This document shows positions 53,053 through 62,597 of a stretch of 64,000 nucleotides of DNA, in pieces. This stretch comes from Acidimicrobiia bacterium (lineage in GTDB: Bacteria; Actinomycetota; Acidimicrobiia; IMCC26256; JAOSJM01), in the NCBI GenBank assembly GCA_027494165.1, contig JAOSJM010000001.1:1178001-1242000 (forward strand), written 5' to 3'. How positions within the stretch are numbered: position 1 is the stretch's first letter; the number at the start of each line of letters is the position of its first letter. The notes below the pieces were generated by a model that saw only the letters and a list, made by a program, of their open reading frames with translations, did not search any database and had not been told where the DNA came from. The translations under genes were made by a program, and so were the position numbers.

Positions 53053-53654
53053 GCGGCGATGCTCCCCTCTCGGGCGGCCCGTCCGTCACGGAGGGCCTGG
53101 CGGGCGAGCGGGACGTAGGCGGCGGCGGCGTAGTAGCTGAGCGCCAGGCCTCCCAGGGTGAAGCCCCAGGCCACGACGAGGGCGAGGTCCCGGCCCCGGT
53201 CGATCGAGTCGGCGAGCAGGAAGGCCGGCAGGCCGAACATGAGGGCCAGGGTGCCCGCCTTGCCGACCCACTGCACGTCGATCCGCCTCGCTCCGGCGAG
53301 GGCCAGGGCGAGGACCGTGACGCTGATGGCCACCTCACGGGCGAGGATGACGACGCCGATCCAGACCGGGAGGGCCTCCACGACGAGGAGCGCGACCACG
53401 CCGGCCCCGAGGAGTACGCGGTCGGCGGTCGGATCGAGGACCTTCCCGAGCTCGCTGCCCTGGTCGTAGTGGCGGGCGATGTACCCGTCGACCCAGTCGG
53501 TGGCGCCGAGGACGGCCAGCAGGACCACCGACGCGACGCGCGCGTCGCGGGCGAGAAGGAGCCACAGGAACAGCGGGACGCAGAGGACCCGGGCCGCGGA
53601 GATGAGGTTGGGGATCGTCAGGATGCGGTCCTGCCCGGCGTCGGGCCCGGTCAT
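53049..53654 (-). CDS. pgsA: CDP-diacylglycerol-glycerol-3-phosphate phosphatidyltransferase
   Basis: A 201-residue integral membrane CDP-alcohol phosphotransferase for phosphatidylglycerol-phosphate synthesis. The signature reads DWVDGYIARHYDQGSELGKV followed by LDPTADR, giving the DGxxAR...GxxxDxxxD set. About six hydrophobic segments follow. The ATG at 53654 is preferred over a start at 53681 because TACGCT on the same strand ends 6 bases before it. In mycobacteria pgsA2 lies a few genes from gcvH, as here. Confidence 0.88.
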   Translation of the reverse strand: MTGPDAGQDRILTIPNLISAARVLCVPLFLWLLLARDARVASVVLLAVLGATDWVDGYIARHYDQGSELGKVLDPTADRVLLGAGVVALLVVEALPVWIGVVILAREVAISVTVLALALAGARRIDVQWVGKAGTLALMFGLPAFLLADSIDRGRDLALVVAWGFTLGGLALSYYAAAAYVPLARQALRDGRAAREGSIAA

Positions 53655-53660
53655 GCCCTC

Positions 53661-53666
53661 AGCGTA
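53661..53666 (-). promoter_or_regulatory. -10 box TACGCT, leaderless pgsA promoter
   Basis: TACGCT on the - strand is 6 bases before the pgsA ATG at 53654, with no ribosome site between. Confidence 0.4.
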
Positions 53667-53702
53667 GAGGCTCGGCCGCACGGCGCACCGCCCGCCTCGG
53701 CG

Positions 53703-54008
53703 TCACGCTCCGTCGTGGACGACGAACTGGACGGCGAGGCGCCCCGCCAGGATCGGACGGATGTGGTCCGCGATCACCGCCTGGTGGTCGGGGTGGCGGG
53801 CGTACGCGTCGTAGGCCTCCGGCGAGTCGAAGTCGGCCACGACCGCGAAGTCGGCGTTCCCGTCGGCGAGCCCGGCGTCGTCGCCGAACCGGTAGTCGCG
53901 AATCTCCGGGATCCGGCCCGGGAGGCGGCCCAGGGCGTCGCGGACCGCCTGCCGCTGCTCGGCGGTCGCCTCCGGGGTCCAGGTGAGGAGCGAGACGTGT
54001 CGGAGCAT
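53703..54008 (-). CDS. Dabb-domain (stress-responsive alpha/beta barrel) protein
   Basis: A 101-residue ferredoxin-like dimeric alpha/beta-barrel protein. LRHVSLLTWTPEATAEQRQA and the ADFDSPEAYDAYARHPDHQ segment are typical of Dabb proteins. No catalytic residue can be named; members bind small ligands or act in diverse reactions. It follows the SDR gene by 26 bases on the same strand. Confidence 0.85.
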   Translation of the reverse strand: MLRHVSLLTWTPEATAEQRQAVRDALGRLPGRIPEIRDYRFGDDAGLADGNADFAVVADFDSPEAYDAYARHPDHQAVIADHIRPILAGRLAVQFVVHDGA

Positions 54009-54034
54009 GGGATCCCTTCTCGGGTGCCGGACGG

Positions 54035-54780
54035 TCACAGCAGGCCGGCGTAGGCCCCCCCGTCGACCTGCAGGGCGGCGCCGGTGACGAACCTCGCCGG
54101 TTCGGAGCAGAGGAAGGCGGCGACGGCGCCGAAGTCCTCGGGGCGGCCGAGCTGCCCCGCCGGCACCCCGGCGGCCAGGCCCGACACGTCACCACCCGCC
54201 AGCTCCCGGAGGCGCTCGGTCTCGTGGTACCCGGGCTGGAGGGAGTTGACCGTCACGCCGTCGGCCGCGACCTCGCGGGCCAGCGTCTTGAGGAACCCCG
54301 TCACCCCGGCCCTCGCCGTGTTCGACAGGATCAGGTTCGGGAGCGGCTGGCGGACGGCCACCGAGGTCACCGCGAGGACCCGGCCCCACCGGCGCTCCTG
54401 CATGGCCGGAACGAGCTCCTTGCACATGGCGACCGTGGACACGCAGCTCAGCTCGAACGCGGCGACGTAGGCCGCCGCCTCGACCGACGCGAAGTCCCCC
54501 GCCGGCGGCCCGCCGGCGTTGGCCACGAGGATGTCGACCGCGCCGAGCGCGGCAACGGCGTCACGGGCGAAGCCCGCCGCACCCTCCAGCGTGGAGACGT
54601 CGGCGACGATCGGGACCGCGTCCGGGCCGACCCGCCGCGCCGCGTCCTCGACCCGCCCGGCGTCGCGCCCGCAGATCGCCACCCGCACCCCTCCCGCGCC
54701 AGCGCCCGGGCGGTGGCGAGACCGAGCCCCCGCGTCGCGGCAGCCACCGCCGCACGCCGGCCCGCGATTCCGAGCTCCAT
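54035..54780 (-). CDS. SDR-family oxidoreductase with atypical active site (frameshift)
   Basis: A 248-residue short-chain dehydrogenase after correcting one missing G in the C4 run at 54688-54691, which joins LAREG to VRVAICGRD. The nucleotide loop is ATRGLGLATARAL, slightly altered from TGxxxGxG, and NAGGPPAG is present. The usual Ser-Tyr-Lys triad is changed: Ser in VTSVAV is kept, Tyr is replaced by Ser and Lys by Arg in NLILSNTARAGV. GGGGAGG and a TAGCAT box precede the ATG. Substrate unknown. Confidence 0.82.
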
Positions 54781-54813
54781 GGCACCTCCCCCGGTCCGCC
54801 CGGACCGGGGATG

Positions 54814-55927
54814 CTAGCGGCGGGAGGGCGGTGACCCGCCGTGGATCGGTCCGGTCCCCGCCCGGAGGGAGGGGACCTCGCGGCCCGTCCGGGACGCGAT
54901 GATCTCCGCGCAGATCGCCACCGCGGTCTCCTCCGGGGTGCGGGCGCCGATGTCGAGCCCGATGGGCGCCATGAGGCGATCGAGCGCGCGGGCGTCGACG
55001 CCGGCCTCCCGGAGCCGCTCGACGCGCTCGGCGTGGGTCCGGCGGGAGCCCATCGCCCCCAGGTAGCCGACGTCGGTCCCGAGGGCGGCGACGATCGCGG
55101 GTACGTCGAACTTGTGGTCGTGGGTCAGGACGCAGATCGCGTCCCGCGGACCGAGTCGGGAGCCCACCCGGGCCAGGTAGCGGTCGGGCCAGTCGTTCAC
55201 CACCTCGTCGGCCTGGGGGAAGCGGGCCCGGGTGGCGAACACGGTTCGGGCGTCGCAGACGGTGACGTGGTAGCCCAGCAGCTTCCCCGCCCGGACGAGC
55301 GCGGCGGTGAAGTCGACGGCCCCGAAGACGATCATCCGGGGCGGGACGGCGAAGGACTCCACGAAGACGGAGACGACCTGCTCGCGCGCCTCCCCGTGGG
55401 GGCCGTAGTGCCGGGTCGTGGTCACGCCCGCCTCGAGCTCCCCGAGCGCGTCACGGGACACCACGCGGTCCAGGTCGGGATGGCCGAGCGTCCCGACGGG
55501 TGGTCGGTCCGGGGCGACGAGCAGCTCGTGCCCGAGACCGGGACCCTCGACGACCGTGGCCAGCGCCACCGGCTCCCCCGCACGGAGGGCGTCGCGGAGG
55601 TGCTCGTAGGGGGATCCCGGAGCGGAGCGACGAACACGTGGACCGTGCCGCCACAGGTCAGGCCGACCGCGAACGCCTCGTCGTCGGAGTACCCGAAGCT
55701 GACGACGCCGGGCTCGCGTGATCCGGCGAGGACGGCCAGGGTGTGCTCGAGCACGGCGCCCTCGACGCAGCCCCCCGAGACCGATCCGGCGACCTCGCCC
55801 CCTCGTCGACCGCCATCGTCGCCCCCGGGTCGCGGGGCCCCGACCCCTCGACGCCCACGACCCGCGCCAGCGCTACCCTCCGGCCGGCAGCCCGCCACGC
55901 CTCGATCGGGGCCAGGACGTCTCTCAC
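54814..55927 (-). CDS. XdhC/CoxF-like molybdoenzyme maturation factor (two frameshifts)
   Basis: About 371 residues after correction. The N-terminal XdhC_CoxI domain has VALARVVGVEGSGPRDPG and SVSGGCVEGAV. The C-terminal Rossmann domain has MIVFGAVDFTAAL, LTHDHKFDVPAI, YLGAMGSRRTHAER and GLDIGARTPEE. Such proteins deliver sulfurated molybdopterin cofactor to xanthine- or CO-dehydrogenase-type enzymes. One base is missing in the C5 run at 55798-55802 and one in the G5 run at 55609-55613. The GTG start overlaps the upstream coxE-like stop. Confidence 0.85.
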
Positions 55928-57065
55928 GGCACCCGTCCGGCGACGAGCGCGGCCAGGCTCTCGAGCGAGGCGAGGGAGTGGCCGTCGACGAGGTCGTGGA
56001 CGTGCGGGAGCGCCGCGGCCATCCCTCGGGCGAGCGGGGCGAACCCCGGCGTCGCCCGCAACGGGTTGACCCACACGATCCGGTGGGCCACCCGGCGCAG
56101 GCGTGCCATCTCGGCGCCGAGGAGGTCCGGGTCGCCACGGTCCCAGCCGTCGGAGAGGATCACCACCACCGCCCCGCGGGCCAGCCCGCGTGCCCCGAAG
56201 CGGTCGTTGAAGGACCGGAGGCAGTCGCCGAGTCGGGTACCCCCGACCAGTCGACGACCCGCCGGGCCGCGGCCGTCAGGGCGGCGTCGGGGTCACGGGT
56301 GGCGAGCTCGCGCGTGATCCTCGTCAGGCGGGTCCCCATCACGAAGGCCTCCACACCACGGCGCGCCGCCACCGAGACGTGGAGGAAGCGGAGCAGGGCA
56401 CGGGTGTACGGCTCCATCGACCCGCTGACGTCGCACAGCAGCACGACCCGTCGCGGGCGGCGCGACGGCTCGAGGAAGCTCCGGCGGATCGGCTCGCCGC
56501 CGACCGCCATCGCCCGGCGGACCGTCCGACGGAGGTCCGGCCGGCCCGTGCGGCTGCGGGTCGCCCGGAGGCGGCGCGAGCGCCGCAGCGCGCCGGCGAG
56601 GCGGAGGTCGCCCATGAGCCGCCGGGCCTCCTCGTGCTCGGCCGGCGTGTACGTGGCGAAGTCCCGGTGCCGGAGGACCTCGCGGGGGCTCCAGCGCACC
56701 GAGAGAGCGGGCCGGTCCCCGGCGTCGTCGCCCGGACCCGACGGGGCCCCCGCGTCGTCGTCCGCGCCGTCGAGGAGGAGCACCAGCTCCTGGGGTTCGG
56801 CGGGCGGCGATCCCGCCGCCCCGGCCCCCTCGAAGAAGGCCGCGAAGGCCCGGTCGAAGAGGGGGATGTCCTCGGGGCGGTGGACCACGCAGGCCCGGGC
56901 GGCCCAGTAGAACCGCTCCCGCCGCTCGAGACCCACGGCGCCGAGCGCCTCGGCGAGGAGGAGCGGCGAGGGCGCGTCGACGCCCAGCCCCCGCACCAAC
57001 CGGGTGAACCCCACCGCGAGGCGGTCGATCTCGACCGGGGCGGTGGGCCCGGGGGTCTCAGGCAC
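55924..57065 (-). CDS. CoxE-like von Willebrand factor A protein (frameshift)
   Basis: About 380 residues after correction. An N-terminal CoxE-type region (GFTRLVRGLGVDAPSPLLLA, FYWAARACVVHRPEDIPLF) precedes a VWA domain with the metal-binding DVSGSM near residue 225 and ILSDGWDRGDPDLL. One base is missing in the C5 run at 56240-56244. With the MoxR ATPase upstream it should form the CoxD/CoxE pair used to assemble the active site of aerobic CO dehydrogenase and relatives. It overlaps both neighbours. Confidence 0.85.
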
Positions 57066-57942
57066 TGCGGGCCACCGCGGCGGCGACGACCTCGTCGAGC
57101 CCGTGGGCCCGGACGCGCTCCTGGTCCTCCCGGTACTTGAGGACGGTGCCGAGGGTGACGTCGACCGCGTGCTGGTCGATCGCCCGGCGGCCGAGCGCCA
57201 CCAGGGCCTGGGCCCAGTCGATGGTCTCGGCGACGCCGGGGGGCTTGTACAGGTCGAGCGTCCGGAGCCCCTCGACGGCCGCGGCGACCTCGCGGGCGAG
57301 CCGCTCGGAGACCTCGGGCGCCCGGAGGCGGAGGATCGCCAGCTCGCGCTCGAAGTCGGGATGGTCGATCCAGTGGTAGAGGCAGCGACGCTTCAGGGCG
57401 TCGTGCACGTCGCGGGTGCGGTTCGAGGTGAGCACCACGATGGGTGGGATCTCGGCCCTGATGGTGCCGAGCTCCGGGACGGTGATCGCGTAGTCGGCGA
57501 GGATCTCGAGCAGGAAGGCCTCGAACTCGTCGTCGGCCCGGTCGACCTCGTCGACCAAGAGGACCGGGGGGACCTCGCCGTGGTGGCCGATCGCCCGTAG
57601 CAGGGGTCGCCGGACGAGGAAGCGCTCCGAGTAGAGCTCGTCCTCGACCACGGGCCCGCCCCCCGCCTCGGCGGCCCGGAGGTGGAGGAGCTGGCGGGCG
57701 TAGTCCCACTCGTACACGGCCTGCGCGGCGTCGATCCCCTCGTAGCACTGGAGCCGCACGAGCTCGCCGCCCGTCCAGCGGGCGAGGACCTTCGCCACCT
57801 CGGTCTTGCCCACCCCCGCCTCTCCCTCGAGGAGGAGCGGCCGGGCCAGAGTGGTCGCGAGGTAGACGGCCGTGGCCAGGCCCTCGTCGGCGAGGTACTG
57901 GTGTGCGGCGAGCCCCTCGCGCACGTCCTCGACGCTGCGCAC
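57058..57942 (-). CDS. MoxR/CoxD-like AAA+ ATPase
   Basis: About 294 residues. Walker A is LEGEAGVGKTEVAKVL near residue 40, Walker B LLVDEVDRAD near 105, and a SNRTRDVHDALKRRCLYHW sensor-2 region follows. The GTG at 57942 is preferred over an ATG at 58008: TACCAT on the same strand ends 7 bases before it, the intervening residues are low complexity, and the upstream ATG would overlap the divergent promoter. CoxD partners CoxE in cofactor maturation. First gene of a coxD-coxE-coxF-like operon that continues to the SDR. Confidence 0.88.
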   Translation of the reverse strand: MRSVEDVREGLAAHQYLADEGLATAVYLATTLARPLLLEGEAGVGKTEVAKVLARWTGGELVRLQCYEGIDAAQAVYEWDYARQLLHLRAAEAGGGPVVEDELYSERFLVRRPLLRAIGHHGEVPPVLLVDEVDRADDEFEAFLLEILADYAITVPELGTIRAEIPPIVVLTSNRTRDVHDALKRRCLYHWIDHPDFERELAILRLRAPEVSERLAREVAAAVEGLRTLDLYKPPGVAETIDWAQALVALGRRAIDQHAVDVTLGTVLKYREDQERVRAHGLDEVVAAAVARSA

Positions 57943-57949
57943 CCCGGCG

Positions 57950-57955
57950 ATGGTA
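57950..57955 (-). promoter_or_regulatory. -10 box TACCAT for the coxD-like gene
   Basis: TACCAT on the - strand ends 7 bases before the GTG at 57942, with no ribosome site in the gap. Confidence 0.45.
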
Positions 57956-58002
57956 CTGGCGGGGGTCGACCGCCGCGGTGTCGAGGACGCCGACGCCCTC
58001 GC

Positions 58003-58008
58003 TACCAT
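58003..58008 (+). promoter_or_regulatory. -10 box TACCAT for SGNH protein 1
   Basis: TACCAT ends 7 bases before the ATG at 58016. An earlier ATG (58007) lies inside the box itself, so 58016 is the better start. Confidence 0.45.
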
Positions 58009-58015
58009 GACGCCG

Positions 58016-58951
58016 ATGGGGCGGAAGGTTCGACCGGGTTCGCAGCGGTTCGCACGTTTCGCGTGGTTCGCGGCGGTCCTGGGGCTCCTCCCGGCCCTCG
58101 CGGGGTGCGGCGCATCGGAGCAGGCCACGCGAGCCGGCCGGGCCGAGGCCCTCGCACCGAACCCTCCTTCCCCAGCCCCTCCCTCCGCCGACGCGGCGGA
58201 CCCGCCCGAACCGTCGGCGGCATCAGGCGCTCCGCCGACGACCACGACGGGACCCGCCGCCCGCCGGCTCCCGACCCCCGACGCGCCCCTGCGCGTCCTC
58301 ATGGTCGGTGACAGCGTGGGCATGACGTTCTCGGGCGCGGTCGTCGAGGGCCTGGCGGGCACCGGCGCCCGCCTCGAGGCCCAGAACTGGATGGGGTTCG
58401 GCCTCACCAGCGGGAGCCCGGGGCTGATCGAGGGTGAGCGCCACGAGGGGGCTCCCAACTTCGCCAACTGGCCCGAACGGTTCGCGGCCTTCGTCGAGGG
58501 CTACGACCCCGACGCCGTCGTCGTGCTGATCGGGGCCTGGGACGTCTTCGACCGGGAGGTGCTCGGGCGGTGGCTCGTCCCCGGCACCCCGGAGTGGCGG
58601 ACCTGGTACGACCGGCTCCTCGACGACGCGGTCGAGATCCTGACGGGCCGGGGCGCCCACCTGTACTGGCTCACGTTCCCCTGCACGGACACCTACCGCG
58701 ACGACCGGGTCCCGGTGGTCAACGACGCGTACCGGGCGCTGACCGCGCGCTGGCCCGACCGGATCACGCTCGTCGACCTGCACGCCGAGGTGTGTCCCGG
58801 CGGCCGCTACGAGCCCTCCTACCCGGTACCCGACGGGACCACGGCCCTCGTGCGCGACGACGACGGCGTCCACTTCGACATGTACGTGACCACGACGGCC
58901 CTGGCGCCCTGGGTGCGGGGGTGGATCCTGGCCGGCCTGGGCCTCGGGTGA
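58016..58951 (+). CDS. Secreted SGNH-hydrolase-like lipoprotein 1
   Basis: About 311 residues. A signal peptide ending in LPALAGCGAS gives a lipobox, followed by a 60-residue Pro/Thr-rich linker. The SGNH domain begins LRVLMVGDSVGMT with the catalytic Ser; VVVLIGAWDVFDRE is block III and DDDGVHFDMYVTTT carries the distal Asp-x-x-His. In related bacterial proteins this domain follows acyltransferase membrane domains and deacylates or acylates surface glycans. It stands divergent to coxD and is coupled to a paralogue downstream by a 4-base overlap. Confidence 0.8.
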   Translation: MGRKVRPGSQRFARFAWFAAVLGLLPALAGCGASEQATRAGRAEALAPNPPSPAPPSADAADPPEPSAASGAPPTTTTGPAARRLPTPDAPLRVLMVGDSVGMTFSGAVVEGLAGTGARLEAQNWMGFGLTSGSPGLIEGERHEGAPNFANWPERFAAFVEGYDPDAVVVLIGAWDVFDREVLGRWLVPGTPEWRTWYDRLLDDAVEILTGRGAHLYWLTFPCTDTYRDDRVPVVNDAYRALTARWPDRITLVDLHAEVCPGGRYEPSYPVPDGTTALVRDDDGVHFDMYVTTTALAPWVRGWILAGLGLG

Positions 58952-59834
58952 GCGGCCGCGCGGCTCGCCTCGCGCTCGTCCTCGCCGGTGCCACCCTGGC
59001 GACCGCCCCCACCCTCCACGCGACGAGCGCGGCCGACCGTGCCGCCACGACGGCCCCGTCGACCGTCCCCACGACCCCCCGACCGGATCCGTCGACGACC
59101 GCCACGACCACCACCGTCCCCGACCTCGCCCCCGCCGCGCGCCCACACCCGAAGGACCGCTCCGGACCGTGCTCGTGGGCGACTCGGTGGCCGACACGCT
59201 CGCTCCGGGCCTCGAGCGGGCGCTCGCCGACGCCGGCCTCGGGTTCCTCCTCTCCCGGGCCTTCCCCGGCTTCGGGTTCACCTCGCCCTGGCCCGGCATC
59301 GTCGGAGGACAGCCCTGGCCGCCGGCGTTCGAGGGCTGGCCCGAGGAGCTGAGCCGGCAGGTCGAGGCGTCCGACCCCGACGCCGTGCTCGTCTTCGCGG
59401 GCGGATGGGACCTCGTCGACCGGGTGGTCGGCGACCGGACCCTCGTCCCGTTCACCCCCGAGTGGCGGGCCTGGTACGACGGGCTCCTCGACGACGCCGT
59501 CCGCCGGCTCTCCGCCCGGGGCGCGGTCGTCTACTGGCTCGCGCTCCCGTGCGACCCCCGCCCCGACCACGACGCGGCCAACCGGCGGATGGACGAGGTG
59601 TTCTCGGCGCTGGCCGCCCGCTGGCCCGGCGTGGTGGCCCACGTCCCCCTCGACTCGTTCCTCTGCCCCGGCGGCGCCTTCTCGCCGACCCTGCCCGGCC
59701 CGCTCGGTGACGCCGTCGACGTCTGGAGCCCGACCCTCCACCTCACCGAGCCGGGCGCGGATCTGACCGGGGCCTGGATCGTGGCCCGGATGGCGCCCGA
59801 CTGGATCGCATCCGCCGGGGCCGCGGCGCCGTGA
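58948..59834 (+). CDS. Secreted SGNH-hydrolase-like protein 2 (frameshift)
   Basis: A paralogue of the preceding gene, about 295 residues after correction. A signal segment (LALVLAGATLATAPTLHA) has no lipobox cysteine, so it is probably secreted rather than lipid-anchored. A Thr/Pro-rich linker leads to VLVGDSVADTL with the catalytic Ser, VLVFAGGWDLVDR, and a C-terminal SPTLHLTEPG where His appears but the usual Asp is shifted. One base is missing near 59148-59150. Both proteins share WRxWYDxLLDDAV. Confidence 0.76.
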
Positions 59835-59872
59835 GCTAGCCTCCGCCCGTCTTCGAACGGGAGGCTGGCGCC

Positions 59873-60452
59873 GTGAACACGGGCATCTACAAGTTCGTGC
59901 TCGTCCTCCACATCCTCGTGGCGATCATCGGGTTCGGGACCGTGTTCCTCAACGGGCTCTACGGACGGCAGGCCTCGTCGCGCCGCGGTCCCGAGGGCCT
60001 CGCCGTCTTCCAGGCGACCCTGCAGGTCGGCAAGGTCGCCGAGTACTTCATCTACGCGGTGTTCGTCACCGGGTTCCTCCTCGTACCGCTCAGCGACGAC
60101 GCCATCGAGTTCGGCGACACCTGGGTCTCGCTGTCGATGGGGCTCTACATCGTCGCCCTCGCCTTCTCCCACCTCCTCCACCAGCCCAACCTCCGGCGGA
60201 TGGAGGTGCTCATGACGGAGCTGGCCGCGATGGGGCCACCGCCCGGCGCGGGCGGCCCACCGCCGGGGTCCGGGGCCGGGGGGCCGGGACCGGAGAGCGC
60301 TCCGCGGACGGACCTCCCACCGGTGGTGGTCCGGGCGGGCCGCCCCCCAGGTCACGGAGCTGGCCGAGCGGGGGCAGCGGGCCGGGCTCTACGGCGCCAC
60401 CCTCAACGTCCTCATGATCGTGGTCCTCTTCCTCATGATCTGGAAGCCCTGA
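59873..60452 (+). CDS. DUF2269-like integral membrane protein (two frameshifts)
   Basis: A protein of about 190 residues with four hydrophobic segments: FVLVLHILVAIIGFGTVFL, one near residues 58-75, one near 85-105, and a C-terminal LNVLMIVVLFLMIW visible only after frame correction. KFVLVLHILVAIIGFG is typical of DUF2269. A Gly/Pro-rich loop (about 60265-60345) contains two apparent one-base deletions, one in a G run near 60270-60276 and one in the C6 run at 60339-60344. TAGCCT at 59837-59842 and GGGAGG precede the GTG. Function unknown. Confidence 0.65.
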
Positions 60453-60481
60453 CCCAACCGTGCCGCCGCGGGCTCGCGGCC

Positions 60482-60487
60482 TAATGT
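60482..60487 (+). promoter_or_regulatory. -10 box TAATGT, leaderless glgX promoter
   Basis: TAATGT ends 7 bases before the GTG at 60495, with no convincing ribosome site. Confidence 0.4.
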
Positions 60488-60494
60488 CCCTGGG

Positions 60495-62597
60495 GTGCAG
60501 ACCTGGCCCGGCCAGCCGTACCCGCTCGGGGCCACCTACGACGGGGCCGGGACGAACTTCGCCCTGTTCAGCGAGGTCGCCGAGAGGGTCGAGCTGTGCC
60601 TCTTCGGCGAGGACGGACGTGAGGAGCGGGTCGGCTGCGCCGAGGTCACCGCCCTCATCTGGCACGCCTACGTGCCGGGGATCGGGCCCGGCCAGCGGTA
60701 CGGCTGGCGGGTCCACGGACCCTGGGACCCCGAGCAGGGCCATCGGGCCAACCCGAGCAAGCTCCTCCTCGATCCCTACGCCAAGGCCGTCGAGGGCGCC
60801 GTCCGCTGGCACCCGGCCGTGTTCCCCTACCGGCTCGGCGATCCCGACGGCCCGCCCGACACCGAGGACAGCGCCCCGTACGTGCCCAAGGCGGTGGTGA
60901 CGAGCCCCTACTTCGACTGGGGCCAGGACCGCCACCCCCGGACACCCTGGCACGAGACCCTCCTCTACGAGGCCCACGTCAAGGGGCTCACGGCGCGCCA
61001 TCCCGAGGTGCCGCCGCCGCTGCGGGGGACCTTCTCGGGGGTCTCCCACCCCGCGGTGGTCGAGCACCTCCACCGGCTCGGGGTCACCGCGATCGAGCTG
61101 CAGCCGGTGCACCAGTTCGTGCACGACCACCGCCTCGTCGAGGCGGGCCTCCGGAACTACTGGGGGTACAACTCGATCGGCTTCTTCGCGCCCCACAACG
61201 AGTACAGCAGCGCGGGCCAGCTCGGCGGCCAGGTCAACGAGCTCAAGCAGATGGTCCGCACCCTCCACGCCGAGGGCATCGAGGTGATCCTCGACGTCGT
61301 GTACAACCACACCGCGGAGGGCAACCACCTCGGACCCATGCTGTCCTTCCGGGGGATCGACAACGCCGCCTACTACCGGCTCGACCCCGACGACGCGCGG
61401 CGCTACGCCGACTACACCGGCACCGGGAACAGCCTCAACGCCCGCCACCCCCACGTCCTGCAGCTCATCATGGACAGCCTGCGGTACTGGGTCCTGGAGA
61501 TGCACGTCGACGGCTTCCGGTTCGACCTCGCGGCCACCCTCGCCCGGGAGCTCCACGACGTCGACCGCCTCTCGGCCTTCTTCGACATCATCCAGCAGGA
61601 CCCGGTCATCAGCCAGGTCAAGCTCATCGCCGAGCCGTGGGACGTCGGTGAGGGCGGGTACCAGGTCGGGAACTTCCCTCCCCTGTGGTCCGAGTGGAAC
61701 GGCCGGTACCGCGACGCCGTGCGGGACTACTGGCGGGGCCGGGAGCAGACGCTCGGGGAGCTCGCCTTCCGGCTGACCGGGAGCTCCGACCTCTACGAGA
61801 GCACCGGTCGCCGTCCGTTCGCGAGCATCAACTTCGTGACGTGCCACGACGGGTTCACCCTCACCGACCTGGTCTCGTACGAGCAGAAGCACAACGAGGC
61901 GAACGGCGAGGCCAACCGGGACGGCGAGTCGCACAACCGCTCGTGGAACTGCGGCGTGGAGGGCCCGACGGAGGACCCGGGGATCCTGGCCCTGCGGGCC
62001 CGTCAGCGCCGCAACCTCCTCACCACCCTGCTGCTGTCCCAGGGGGTGCCGATGCTCCTGTCCGGCGACGAGATCGGCCGGACCCAGCAGGGCAACAACA
62101 ACGTGTACTGCCAGGACAACGAGCTGTCCTGGCTCGACTGGGAGCACGCCGATCCCGAGCTCCTCGAGTTCACGTCGTGGCTCACCGCCTTCCGCCACGC
62201 CCACCCGGTCTTCCGCCGCCGGCGGTACTTCGAGGGTCGACCGATCCTGGGCAGCGAGGTCCACGACATCGCCTGGATCCGGCCCGACGGCCGTCCGATG
62301 GGCCAGGACGACTGGGACGTGGGGTTCGCCCGCACCATCGGCGTGTACCTCAACGGCGAGGCGATCCCCAGCCCGGGCCCCCGGGGCGAACGGGTGGCCG
62401 ACGACACCTTCTTCGCCGTCTTCAACGCCCACGACGGCCAGGTGGACTTCACGCTCCCGGGCAGGCCGTTCGGGAGCCAGTGGGTCACCCTCCTCGACAC
62501 CTACGACGGGCTCTCGCGCCGGGCCCGGCGCTACCGGGCCGGCTCCCGGGCCCGGATCCGCGCCCGCTCGGTCGTGCTGTTCTGGCGTGAGCTCTGA
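60495..62597 (+). CDS. glgX: Glycogen debranching enzyme GlgX/TreX
   Basis: A 700-residue GH13 enzyme hydrolysing alpha-1,6 branches of glycogen or limit dextrin. An N-terminal CBM48 domain (YPLGATYDGAGTNFALFSEV) precedes the barrel. Catalytic residues are in VDGFRFDLA (nucleophile Asp near 339), KLIAEPWDVGEGGYQ (acid Glu near 379) and FVTCHDGFTLTDL (Asp near 450). Length is typical. The end overlaps treY by 11 bases, so glycogen debranching is coupled to trehalose formation. Confidence 0.94.
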   Translation: MQTWPGQPYPLGATYDGAGTNFALFSEVAERVELCLFGEDGREERVGCAEVTALIWHAYVPGIGPGQRYGWRVHGPWDPEQGHRANPSKLLLDPYAKAVEGAVRWHPAVFPYRLGDPDGPPDTEDSAPYVPKAVVTSPYFDWGQDRHPRTPWHETLLYEAHVKGLTARHPEVPPPLRGTFSGVSHPAVVEHLHRLGVTAIELQPVHQFVHDHRLVEAGLRNYWGYNSIGFFAPHNEYSSAGQLGGQVNELKQMVRTLHAEGIEVILDVVYNHTAEGNHLGPMLSFRGIDNAAYYRLDPDDARRYADYTGTGNSLNARHPHVLQLIMDSLRYWVLEMHVDGFRFDLAATLARELHDVDRLSAFFDIIQQDPVISQVKLIAEPWDVGEGGYQVGNFPPLWSEWNGRYRDAVRDYWRGREQTLGELAFRLTGSSDLYESTGRRPFASINFVTCHDGFTLTDLVSYEQKHNEANGEANRDGESHNRSWNCGVEGPTEDPGILALRARQRRNLLTTLLLSQGVPMLLSGDEIGRTQQGNNNVYCQDNELSWLDWEHADPELLEFTSWLTAFRHAHPVFRRRRYFEGRPILGSEVHDIAWIRPDGRPMGQDDWDVGFARTIGVYLNGEAIPSPGPRGERVADDTFFAVFNAHDGQVDFTLPGRPFGSQWVTLLDTYDGLSRRARRYRAGSRARIRARSVVLFWREL

